From positions 1 to 64,000 of the forward strand of contig FREY01000013.1 of assembly GCA_900143635.1 (NCBI GenBank): a stretch of DNA of 64,000 nt, in the 5' to 3' direction. The translations under genes and the position numbers were made by a program. This document shows, piece after piece, positions 56,682-64,000 of the stretch (the first letter of the stretch is position 1; every line of letters starts with the position of its first letter). Under the pieces are notes generated by a model. That model did no database searches. It was given only the letters and a program-made list of their open reading frames with translations, and had not been told where the DNA came from. Source of the stretch: Rhodobacteraceae bacterium Alg231-04 (GTDB lineage Bacteria; Pseudomonadota; Alphaproteobacteria; Rhodobacterales; Rhodobacteraceae).

Positions 56682-56913
56682 CGGTCTGCCCAGAAATCAA
56701 GAAGCTGAATATGTGAACTAAATGCCGCACCGCAGAACTGCTGTGGTGACGGTGCCTTGACGAAGGGTCGGCAAAGTCCCTAAGGACTGTATCTATTGCA
56801 CCTAGGCGGGACGTGTCTGCTGTTTTCCGGGTTGCCCACAGGCCATGGCCAACGGGCGTGTTTCCCTTTCCCTCTATGGGTGCCGACACCGGACCGAACA
56901 GGGGACAACGCGC

Positions 56914-58689
56914 ATGCAGCTATTCTGGCAACTCATCAGTCGTATTCTGGTGAAACCGGACTGGTTTCAGAATGTAACGCCGTCCTCACTGCGGGCTGAC
57001 CTCTTTGCGGGCATGACAGGTGCCACCCTGGTTTTGCCTCAGGGGGTTGCCTTTGCCGCCATTGCAGGCCTGCCGCCGGAATACGGGTTCTACACGGCGA
57101 TGATCACGCCCATCGTGGCGGCCTTTTTCGGCTCCAGCTGGCATGCGGTCTCTGGTCCAACAACGGCAATCTCGGCCTTGGTTTTTGGCGCACTGGCGGG
57201 ATCTTTCACTCCGGGATCAACAGAATTCATTGAAGCGGCAATCATTCTCACCCTGCTTGTAGGCGTATTTCAGCTGGTCCTCGGGCTCGCCCGTCTTGGC
57301 GGATTGGTCGATTTCGTATCTCACTCCGTCATGACCGGGTTTGTCACCGGGGCGGCCCTGTTGATCGGCCTCAGCCAGCTGCGCCACGCGCTTGGTGTGG
57401 ATCTCCCCCGGCCTGAACATCTGGTGGAATTTGTAAAGGGCCTCGCCCTGTCACTGCCAGAGGTAAACCCCGCTTCGGTTTCCATTGCCGCCATCGCGCT
57501 GGGGGTCGGCTATGCCATCAAGAAATGGAAACCTCTGGCACCAAACTATCTTATTGCTCTGGCGGTTGCGACCGGTGCCAGCCTGCTGTTGTTTGAGCAG
57601 GGTAGCGTCAAGACGATTGGCGCAATCGACAGCGTTATTCCTTATTTCGGGATTCCGCAGCTGTCCTTTGGCACCCTGCGTGAACTGAGCTCGGCCGCCT
57701 TTGCGATTGCCATGGTTGGCCTGCTGGAGGCGATGTCGATCGCCCGCGCCATATCGATGAAATCGGGCCAGATGGTTGATGGAAACAAGGAATTCATCGG
57801 TCAGGGCATGTCGAACGCGGTCGGCAGCTTTTTCCAGTGTTATCCGGGTTCGGCTTCTTTCACCCGGTCCGGGGTGAACTTTGATGCCGGCGCCAAGACC
57901 CCTCTTTCGGCCGTTTTTGCCGCGGCCTTCCTGTTTTTGATCCTGCTGCTGGTGGCACCGTGGTTTGCCTATGTTCCGATCCCTGCCATGGCCGGTGTCA
58001 TCCTGCTGGTTGCCTGGCGGCTGATCGATTTCAAGGAAATTCGCCATATCCTGACCACCTCCTCTTCGGAGACGGCGATTGCCGCCGTCACCTTCCTGTC
58101 TGCCATGCTGATCGACCTGGAGTTCGCCATTTACTCCGGCGTGTTCCTGTCGCTGGCGTTGTTCCTGAACAAAACATCCAAACCTTTCCTTGGGGTCGGC
58201 GCGCCGGATCCCAGCACACCACAGCACATGTTCCGCAATGCCGCGCAGTTCGATCTTGATGAATGCCCGCAGATCGTGATTTCACGGTTGGACGGGCCGC
58301 TCTATTTTGGGTCGGTAGAATTCTTGCGCCGCCAGTTGCGCCGGATTGAGCATGAACGGGCCGACCAAAAGCACATGATTTTCATCGCCAAAGGCATTGG
58401 GGAAATCGACATGCCCGGTGCCGATCTGCTGATCGAGGAGGCCGAGCGCCGCCATCGTCGCGGTGGATCGTTCCACCTGCAAACCAGGACCCCCCGCCTG
58501 CTTAGCAAGCTGGCGCGCTTTAAGGTGATGAAGGAGCTGACCAAGGAACACATCCACCTCAGCAAGGGCGACGCCATTGCGCAGGTCACCACAGAAGTCG
58601 ATCACGGGATTTGCCGAAACTGCAAGCTGCGGATCTTCAGGGAATGTGCCGGGTTGCCGAATTCCACGGATCAAACGGACATTGCCTAA
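56914..58689 (+). CDS. SulP-family anion transporter with STAS domain
   Basis: A 591-residue membrane transporter. The start at 56914 follows AGGGGACAAC. N-terminal helices include the SulP signature PQGVAFAAIAGLPPEYGFYT and SSWHAVSGPTTAISALVFGA; FFQCYPGSASFTRSGVN is another conserved part. A cytoplasmic STAS domain fills about 450-560 (LDGPLYFGSVEFLRRQLRR, GEIDMPGADLLIEEAERR). Substrate may be sulfate or bicarbonate or another anion. Its place between FGE and the stress protein would suit sulfate uptake or export, but this is inference. It is 232 bp after FGE, so it has its own promoter in all likelihood. Confidence 0.93.
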   Translation: MQLFWQLISRILVKPDWFQNVTPSSLRADLFAGMTGATLVLPQGVAFAAIAGLPPEYGFYTAMITPIVAAFFGSSWHAVSGPTTAISALVFGALAGSFTPGSTEFIEAAIILTLLVGVFQLVLGLARLGGLVDFVSHSVMTGFVTGAALLIGLSQLRHALGVDLPRPEHLVEFVKGLALSLPEVNPASVSIAAIALGVGYAIKKWKPLAPNYLIALAVATGASLLLFEQGSVKTIGAIDSVIPYFGIPQLSFGTLRELSSAAFAIAMVGLLEAMSIARAISMKSGQMVDGNKEFIGQGMSNAVGSFFQCYPGSASFTRSGVNFDAGAKTPLSAVFAAAFLFLILLLVAPWFAYVPIPAMAGVILLVAWRLIDFKEIRHILTTSSSETAIAAVTFLSAMLIDLEFAIYSGVFLSLALFLNKTSKPFLGVGAPDPSTPQHMFRNAAQFDLDECPQIVISRLDGPLYFGSVEFLRRQLRRIEHERADQKHMIFIAKGIGEIDMPGADLLIEEAERRHRRGGSFHLQTRTPRLLSKLARFKVMKELTKEHIHLSKGDAIAQVTTEVDHGICRNCKLRIFRECAGLPNSTDQTDIA

Positions 58690-58854
58690 TATTGTTCACG
58701 GTGACCGGCCGCGAATGGGCAATTAACGCTTGCGATCCGGCCAGTTACCCTTAACTTGATAAGTGACGCGCGCCCGGCCTGCTAGGGATCAAAGCAGGGA
58801 TCATTCGGTCACAACATCCGCTGTGCCCGCATGGAAATGAGGAGACGACTCGTT

Positions 58855-59685
58855 ATGGCAATCAAGACCATTCTTTGCCCGTATTCCGGCGAAAAAAATA
58901 GCGCGGCAGCCCTGCGTTACGCCCTGAAGGCCGCGCAGCATCACGATGCGTGGGTCACCGGGGTTCTTGCCCATGGGCCCGGTTATGTCGAACGACAGTT
59001 TGCACCCATGGTCGGCGAACAGATCCTCGGCATGATCCGCGAGCAGAGTGAAAGCTTCTACAAGGACATCGCTGACCGGTTTGCTTTGGAAACCAAAAAT
59101 GCCGGTTGGACTGAGAAATCGGAATTTGCCGAATTCGAAGACCAGGAACATCAGGCATTGTCGGCATTTGCCCGGACCTTCGATCTGGTGGTCATTGGCG
59201 AGCATTCCACCCGGTCCAATGAATCCCATATGTCGCCCCACCCCGACATGCTGGCCCTGCAAAGCGGCCGCCCTGTGCTGATGATCCCGGACCACTATGA
59301 GGGCAAGGAACTGGCCAGCCATGTTCTGGTCGCCTGGGACGGCAAGCGCGCCGCCTCGCGTGCGGTGGCCGAGGCGATGGTGATGCTGGAGCAGAAAGGC
59401 AAAGTGACCCTGCTGACAGTGGGCGATGAGGCCACCAAGAACCTCGATGGTATCGGTGGCATCCGCACCCAGCTGAACCGCCATGGAATTGACGCCGATC
59501 ATCTGCATCACAAAAAGATGTCAGGCGGCATCGGCAAGCACATCCTGCAGGCCGTGGACGAGGTTTCTGCCGAGCTGGTTGTCATGGGCGCCTATGAGCA
59601 CAGCAAGTTCAGCCATGAATTCTTCGGCGGCCCGACAACCTATGTGATGAAGAACACCAAGGTTCCAGTTCTGCTGGTTCACTGA
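58855..59685 (+). CDS. Universal stress protein (tandem UspA domains)
   Basis: A 276-residue cytosolic protein of two UspA-type domains. The first runs from AIKTILCPYSGEKNSAAALR to about residue 150, the second from about 155 (ASHVLVAWDGKRAASRAVAE) to the end, which has the family block VVMGAYEHSKFSHEFFGG followed by KVPVLLVH. The start at 58855 follows GAGGAGACGACTCGTT. A classic ATP-binding loop (G-2x-G-9x-G-S/T) is only partly met, so ATP binding is uncertain. It lies 165 bp past the SulP gene and is closed by a terminator. Confidence 0.9.
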   Translation: MAIKTILCPYSGEKNSAAALRYALKAAQHHDAWVTGVLAHGPGYVERQFAPMVGEQILGMIREQSESFYKDIADRFALETKNAGWTEKSEFAEFEDQEHQALSAFARTFDLVVIGEHSTRSNESHMSPHPDMLALQSGRPVLMIPDHYEGKELASHVLVAWDGKRAASRAVAEAMVMLEQKGKVTLLTVGDEATKNLDGIGGIRTQLNRHGIDADHLHHKKMSGGIGKHILQAVDEVSAELVVMGAYEHSKFSHEFFGGPTTYVMKNTKVPVLLVH

Positions 59686-59707
59686 TCCAACAGCGAGATT
59701 TCAAAGC

Positions 59708-59736
59708 GGCCCCCTGTTTTCAGGGGGCCTTTTTTG
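59708..59736. terminator. Intrinsic terminator after the stress-protein gene
   Basis: Arms GGCCCCCTG (59708-59716) and CAGGGGGCC (59721-59729) close a TTTT loop and are followed by seven T. It is strong in the plus direction; the minus-strand side has AAAA rather than a clear T-run just outside the stem, so it mainly serves the stress-protein gene. Confidence 0.92.
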
Positions 59737-59780
59737 TGATCGCATCTCAATTGGGTCCGAAACCGCGAAGCCCAATAATC

Positions 59781-60713
59781 CTATGCTTTCACCGCATGCT
59801 CTATCTCTGCCATCGCGGCAAGCGCGCCACGGCGCTGAACGGTTAGGGCCGAAACACGCTGCGCTGCGCGCAGGGCCTCCTGTGGAGTTTCCCCCAGCAG
59901 ACGTTGTGACAGGTAACCCGCATTGAAACTGTCGCCAGCTCCGGTGGTGTCCAGCGGGCGCACCGCGTCCGGGACCGCCACCTCAAAAGTCCGGCCATCA
60001 GTTGCAATTTGTGCGGGCCGGATACCGTCTTTGACCACCACCTCAGGCACGCCAAGTTTGATGTAGCGCGCCCGCGTGGCACCTGCGTCCGCATCGCCAA
60101 AGGCTGCGGCTTCGTCATCATGGGTTGGCAGCAGGATGTCGGCCTGGCTGGCGATCTTCGTGATCACGGGCGCGATCCGTTCCGGATCAGACCAGAGCTT
60201 GGGTCGGATATTGGGATCAAAGGCCAGTTTGAAGCGCCGCGCGCCGCGTTGGCCCAATGCATCCAACAAAGCCGCACAGGCATCTTCTTCGAGGATCGCC
60301 AGCGAAATCCCCGAAAGGTAAACCAGATCAGCCTGTTCACAGGCGGCCGTCAGGGCCGGAATGTCATCGGCGAATTGGCGTGCCGCCGAAGCACTGCGCC
60401 AATAGGCAAAGCTGCGCTCTCCGCTGGCATCGGTTTCAATAGTATAGAGGCCGATACTGCGCTCGGGGTCTGCACCCAGATGGGTCGTGGAAATGCCGCT
60501 CTTTGTCAGGAAGTCCTGAAACTGCCGGGAAAAGGGGTCATTGCCAATGCGGCTGAAATACTCCACCGGCACGTCATCCGGCAGCAGGGCACGCAATCCC
60601 CAAGCCACATTCAGCGTGTCGCCGGCAAACCCCTGATGCCAATGGCCCGCATCGTCGCGGAAAAACTCTACCATTGCCTCGCCGATGGAGAGGACGGATA
60701 AATTGCTGTTCAC
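59781..60713 (-). CDS. kdgK: 2-keto-3-deoxygluconate kinase (PfkB family)
   Basis: A 310-residue sugar kinase. The start is a GTG at 60713, preceded by GAGGAGGCCGATACCC; a longer frame has no such site and overlaps the regulator. Fold signatures: LSIGEAMVEFFRDDAG at the N-terminus, AGDTLNVAWGLRALL for the sugar site, and the catalytic anion hole DTTGAGDSFNAGYLS. Family length is about 310. It phosphorylates KDG, the product of hexuronate breakdown, which fits the adjacent glucuronidase and FadR-type regulator. The gene begins 15 bp after the regulator stop, so the two are one unit. Confidence 0.93.
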   Translation of the reverse strand: MNSNLSVLSIGEAMVEFFRDDAGHWHQGFAGDTLNVAWGLRALLPDDVPVEYFSRIGNDPFSRQFQDFLTKSGISTTHLGADPERSIGLYTIETDASGERSFAYWRSASAARQFADDIPALTAACEQADLVYLSGISLAILEEDACAALLDALGQRGARRFKLAFDPNIRPKLWSDPERIAPVITKIASQADILLPTHDDEAAAFGDADAGATRARYIKLGVPEVVVKDGIRPAQIATDGRTFEVAVPDAVRPLDTTGAGDSFNAGYLSQRLLGETPQEALRAAQRVSALTVQRRGALAAMAEIEHAVKA

Positions 60714-60727
60714 GGGTATCGGCCTCC

Positions 60728-61477
60728 TCAGCCGGAAACGTATTTTCGCGGCCCGCCAACCAGCCCGATAGGCCGGGGGGAAACGCCGCTTTCTGGATCC
60801 GACTGGCGCAACAGCGTGTCGGAAACGCTGCCCAGGTGCCGCCACATGGCGGCGCGGGCGGTTTCGGGATCGCGGCGGCGCAGGCCGGACAGGATTTCAT
60901 GATGCTGCGCGATCCAGGCGCGGCGGTAGCTGTCGTCGAAGATCCGCGTATGCAATCGGTTCCACAGCTCGGACTTCCGCCGCATCGACCACAGCAGCTC
61001 CATGGAGGTGATCAGCACCGGGTTCTGGCTCGCCTCGGCCACAAGATGGTGGAACAAAGCATCCCCTTCGTAGGAGCCGCGCCCCTCGCCGATGTCGCGC
61101 TCTTCCTGGGCCAGTGCTTCCTCCATGCGGGCGATCTGCTCGTCCGTCACGGTCAGCGCAGCACTGGCGGCAATGGCACTTTCCAGCACCTGGCGGGCAC
61201 GTATCAGCTCGAACGGGCCGAAATCTTCGATCCCGGCAAGCGAAGGAAGCGAGGTCTCCGACGGGATCATCCTGACGTAGATCCCCGAGGCATGGCGGAC
61301 CTCCACCAGCCCTTCAACCTCCAGCACGATCAGCGCCTCGCGGACGGTGGCGCGCGGCACCTCCAGCTGCGCGGACAGTGCCCGTTCCGGCGGCAGGCGT
61401 TCACCGATACCCCATTGCCCCTGCTGCAGCAGATCCCGCAGGGTTTCGGCGATTTCGCGGTACTTACGTGCGCTCAT
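60728..61477 (-). CDS. FadR/GntR-family transcriptional regulator (hexuronate-type)
   Basis: A 249-residue regulator with the winged helix-turn-helix REIAETLRDLLQQGQWGIGE, LPPERALSAQLEVPRATVRE, followed by an FCD effector domain (FELIRARQVLESAIAASAAL; GDALFHHLVAEASQNPVLIT). Similar UxuR/ExuR-type proteins sense glucuronate or galacturonate derivatives. It lies between the glucuronidase and KDG kinase genes on the same strand. Confidence 0.92.
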   Translation of the reverse strand: MSARKYREIAETLRDLLQQGQWGIGERLPPERALSAQLEVPRATVREALIVLEVEGLVEVRHASGIYVRMIPSETSLPSLAGIEDFGPFELIRARQVLESAIAASAALTVTDEQIARMEEALAQEERDIGEGRGSYEGDALFHHLVAEASQNPVLITSMELLWSMRRKSELWNRLHTRIFDDSYRRAWIAQHHEILSGLRRRDPETARAAMWRHLGSVSDTLLRQSDPESGVSPRPIGLVGGPRKYVSG

Positions 61478-61497
61478 GGAGCCCTCTCAGATGCTGA

Positions 61498-61529
61498 ATG
61501 GCCGCCATAGTTACCCTGATGGCGGCCAT
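61498..61529. repeat. Inverted repeat between glucuronidase and regulator genes
   Basis: Perfect 11-base arms ATGGCCGCCAT (61498-61508) and ATGGCGGCCAT (61519-61529) flank a 10-base loop. It lies 16 bp beyond the glucuronidase stop and 21 bp before the regulator start (minus strand). It could be a terminator without T-run or a binding site of the regulator. Confidence 0.5.
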
Positions 61530-61545
61530 GTTCCAAGATCTGACC

Positions 61546-63348
61546 TCAGCTTTCCTCTTCCGCCGCCTTGCGGTGGTAGAACTCGGCCATGATGTGGAAG
61601 CCGGCCTTCTTGGTCTGCTTGTCCTGCGCGATCAGCCCCTTGCGGTTCCACCCCTTCTGCCATTTGTTCTGGCGGCGTTCGGCGCGGAAATCATAGAGGA
61701 TCCAGGGGCTGATGCCCTTCACGTAATCCAGCTGCTCCAGGATCTCGATCTGGCGGGTATAGACCTCGGCCATGTAGCTTTCCGAGAACTTGCCGTGCTC
61801 CAGCCCTCCGTGGGCCGGGATCACCGCGTCCGCACCGGTTTCGGTGATCACCACCGGGCGGTCGGGGTTTGAGTTCTCGCCCACGGTGATCATCTCTGCG
61901 TAATCGGGCAGATACCAGCCGTAGTATTCATTGATGCCGATGATATCGATCACTTCGGCCAAACGGTCGGCGATAGCCAGTTTCTCATGGCTGACCAGAC
62001 AAGCGGCCGAGGTCAGGCGCGTCGGGTCCAGCTCTTTGCAGGTGTCGACCAGGCCCTTCATGAAGTCAAAGCGCGGATCGCTGTCGGGGTTTTCATTGCC
62101 CACCGACCAGATGATCACGCTGGCGCGGTTGCGGTCGCGGCGGATCAATTCGCGCAGCTGGTTGTCCGCGTCGGCCTTGGTTGCCGTGTTGGTGAAGTCG
62201 ATCTTCCAATAGACCGGCACTTCTTCCCACAGCATGATACCCAGCTCATCCGCCTTCTTCGCGGCCGCCTCGTGGTGCGGGTAATGCGCCAGGCGGATGA
62301 AATTGCAGCCCAGCTCCTTGGCGTGGCCAAAACGACGGTCCAGGTCTTCTTCGCTGTTCACCTTGCCGAGTTTGTCGTCATCCTCATGCACGGAAATGCC
62401 GCGCAGATAGATCGGTTTGCCGTTCAGCACCACATCGGTGCCATCGCGGCGGATTTCGCGGAAACCGACACGGTCTTCGACGCGGTCCTCGCCGTAAGAC
62501 AGCGACAGATCATAGAGCATCGGATTGCCCGGCGACCAGAGCTCCGGCGTGGCCTCGATCACCGCCTCGGCCTTGCCATCCGCAACGGTCAGGATCTCGT
62601 GGATGCCCAGTTCCGGGATCTCGAAACGGGCTTCGGCCAGCGCGCCGTCCAGCTCTGCCTCAACGCGGATCTTGTTGAATTCCCCATCCGGCACCAGCGC
62701 CACAAACATGTCGCGCACGATGGCTTCTGGGGTCGAGTAGATCTCCACCTCGCGGTAGACACCGCCGTAGTTGAACCAATCGGTGTGACGCATCGGCACG
62801 CGGTCCAGCGTGCGCAGATTGTCGACGCAGAGCATCAGATAGTTGTCGCCGTCGCGCAGATGCCCTGTCAGCTCCAGCGCAAAGGGCGTCGAGGCCCCCT
62901 GGTGGCGGCCCAGATATTCGCCGTTCAGGAAGACCTTGCACTCATAGGCCGCAGCCCCAATGCGCAAGAAGTGACGTGCCGCAGCCGGCAGATCTTCCTT
63001 GCGGATGGTGCGCGCATACCAGCCGGCACCTTCAAAGAGATAGAGTTTCTCGTCCACCATCTGCCAGTTCGACGGAACCGTTGTGGTGTCAGCGTTGAAC
63101 GGGTCCCAGTCGTATGGGAAGTAACGGTCCTCGGGTGCTGAGGGTTCCATCTGGAACCATTTTGAACGCAGACCGTTGAAATGCAGGTCGTGGGCAAAAG
63201 CCCACTCCCCGTTCAGCGAGGTTGCGCGACGGCTGGTGTTGAACAGCCACCCCTCGTTGGTGATGATCTTGCTGCGGAACGGAGCCTCAAAGTCTTCGTT
63301 GTGCAGGATGGCATAGCCGTCATCGACGGGATTGTGTTCTTTAGTCAT
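61546..63348 (-). CDS. uidA: GH2 beta-glucuronidase
   Basis: A 600-residue glycoside hydrolase family 2 enzyme with the sugar-binding, immunoglobulin-like and TIM-barrel domains in order. The acid/base is E419 in WSVGNENPDSD and the nucleophile E503 in VVITETGADAV. The C-terminal GWNRKGLI keeps the N-x-K pair (N568, K570) that grips the carboxylate of glucuronides, which separates glucuronidases from galactosidases. There is no signal peptide, so it acts in the cytoplasm on imported glucuronides. It lies 27 bp after a TRAP binding-protein gene on the same strand, which would import the substrate. Confidence 0.92.
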   Translation of the reverse strand: MTKEHNPVDDGYAILHNEDFEAPFRSKIITNEGWLFNTSRRATSLNGEWAFAHDLHFNGLRSKWFQMEPSAPEDRYFPYDWDPFNADTTTVPSNWQMVDEKLYLFEGAGWYARTIRKEDLPAAARHFLRIGAAAYECKVFLNGEYLGRHQGASTPFALELTGHLRDGDNYLMLCVDNLRTLDRVPMRHTDWFNYGGVYREVEIYSTPEAIVRDMFVALVPDGEFNKIRVEAELDGALAEARFEIPELGIHEILTVADGKAEAVIEATPELWSPGNPMLYDLSLSYGEDRVEDRVGFREIRRDGTDVVLNGKPIYLRGISVHEDDDKLGKVNSEEDLDRRFGHAKELGCNFIRLAHYPHHEAAAKKADELGIMLWEEVPVYWKIDFTNTATKADADNQLRELIRRDRNRASVIIWSVGNENPDSDPRFDFMKGLVDTCKELDPTRLTSAACLVSHEKLAIADRLAEVIDIIGINEYYGWYLPDYAEMITVGENSNPDRPVVITETGADAVIPAHGGLEHGKFSESYMAEVYTRQIEILEQLDYVKGISPWILYDFRAERRQNKWQKGWNRKGLIAQDKQTKKAGFHIMAEFYHRKAAEEES

Positions 63349-63375
63349 CGCGCAACCTCTTGTCCTATAGATGAA

Positions 63376-64000
63376 TTACTTGGCCAGCGCCTTGATGCCA
63401 TCCACCAGCGGCTTCAGGTCGGGGTTGGCTGCAACCGCTTCGTCAATCATCGGGGAAACCGCGTTGATGAAGGGGGTTTTGTCCACCTCATGGAAGGTCA
63501 CGCCCAAGTTGGCTTTGGCATCTTCGATGCTCTTGCCAACATTCGCTTGCCAGCCTTCCATCTGGAAATCGAAGGTATCCAAAGCCGCCTGGCGCAGTGC
63601 CTTCTGCTCGTCTTCGGACAGGGTGTTCCAGACCTCGGTGGAGATCACGTAGACCGCCGGGATCATGGTGTGCTGGTTGATGATGAAGTGTTTGGCAACT
63701 TCGCCGTGGCGCACATCGGTCAGTGCCATCGGGTTATTCTCGGCACCGTCAACAACACCCTGCTGCAGCGCGGAGTACAGCTCGCCCCAGGAAATCGGAG
63801 TCGGCTGTGCGCCCAGCAGCTCAACCATGCGGATCGCAGTCGGCGATGGCTGAACGCGGATCTTAAGGCCCTTAAGGTCATCCAGGGTGGAGGCGGCATC
63901 CTTGGTGTAGAAGGAACGCGCACCTTCATAAAGGAAGCCGAGGCCCACGAAGCCCTTGTCCGCGGTTGCATCCAGAACCTGGGTTCCGATTTCACCTTTC
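63376..64000 (-). CDS. TRAP transporter solute-binding protein (DctP-type), partial at window edge
   Basis: The frame is open to the right edge, so only the C-terminal 207 or so residues are visible. They match DctP: GLGFLYEGARSFYTKD, LKGLKIRVQPSPTAIRMVEL with the substrate arginine in KIRVQ, ALQQGVVDGAENNPMAL, and a helical end. It would feed a membrane pair encoded beyond the edge or elsewhere. Next to glucuronidase and KDG kinase it probably binds a glucuronate or glucuronide. Confidence 0.92.
   Translation of the reverse strand, partial: KGEIGTQVLDATADKGFVGLGFLYEGARSFYTKDAASTLDDLKGLKIRVQPSPTAIRMVELLGAQPTPISWGELYSALQQGVVDGAENNPMALTDVRHGEVAKHFIINQHTMIPAVYVISTEVWNTLSEDEQKALRQAALDTFDFQMEGWQANVGKSIEDAKANLGVTFHEVDKTPFINAVSPMIDEAVAANPDLKPLVDGIKALAK

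Overview
The window is about 60% GC, densely coded, and reads as chromosome of a marine-type Rhodobacteraceae (Roseobacter group) alphaproteobacterium. This rests on gene content rather than a database match: TRAP and Liv-type transporters, a lysine/2-aminoadipate semialdehyde operon, DUF2793 and RTX proteins, and a GC-rich intergenic hairpin typical of the family. No rRNA, tRNA, CRISPR array or replication origin was seen. An IS3-family insertion sequence is cut by the left edge.

Region by region. (1) 1-11,080: the end of the IS element, then a minus-strand sugar operon read from a LacI-type regulator through xylose isomerase, a TIM-barrel sugar isomerase/epimerase, a Gfo/Idh/MocA oxidoreductase, a three-gene sugar ABC importer, xylulokinase and transaldolase. 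This is a complete D-xylose isomerase route with two extra enzymes usually associated with modified or 3-keto sugars. (2) 11,386-12,805: a carboxymuconolactone decarboxylase-like protein, and an inner-membrane protein with a C-terminal PilZ-like domain. (3) 12,939-21,756: a LysR regulator divergent from aminotransferase, fused E1 alpha/beta dehydrogenase and FabD-like acyltransferase genes; then an Lrp regulator, a lysine-6-dehydrogenase/saccharopine-reductase-like enzyme and a 2-aminoadipate semialdehyde dehydrogenase. Together these could carry lysine to an acyl product. (4) 22,013-24,232: katG. (5) 24,501-29,039: a Rieske oxygenase with a small overlapping partner gene, a GcvA-like LysR regulator, UDP-galactopyranose mutase and a TauE/SafE permease. 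(6) 29,063-36,589: a divergent module of aldehyde dehydrogenase, a 449-residue nitroreductase-like protein, a 75-residue protein and a long NTF2-like protein facing a TRAP transporter and a TetR regulator. Its substrate is unknown and it is the best candidate for an undescribed pathway. (7) 36,600-40,542: a secreted RTX protein with 26 tandem nonapeptides and a propeller-like N-terminus, divergent from a DUF2793 protein with a Peptidase_G2-type self-cleaving end. (8) 40,546-48,076: a ten-gene thiamin operon (thiD-O-S-G-E-F-Y-tenA-Z-X) behind a TPP riboswitch, combining thiazole synthesis with pyrimidine salvage. (9) 48,130-59,735: an AbrB-type permease, a GntR regulator, a Liv-type ABC importer, an Asp/Glu/hydantoin racemase-family enzyme, a formylglycine-generating enzyme with both catalytic cysteines, a SulP transporter and a tandem universal stress protein. 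(10) 59,781-64,000: a glucuronide module of KDG kinase, FadR-type regulator, GH2 beta-glucuronidase and the start of a TRAP system that runs off the right edge.

Most operons are tightly packed with 1- to 4-base overlaps, so co-expression within each block is well supported. Substrate assignments for the ABC, Liv-type and TRAP systems are inferences from neighbours.
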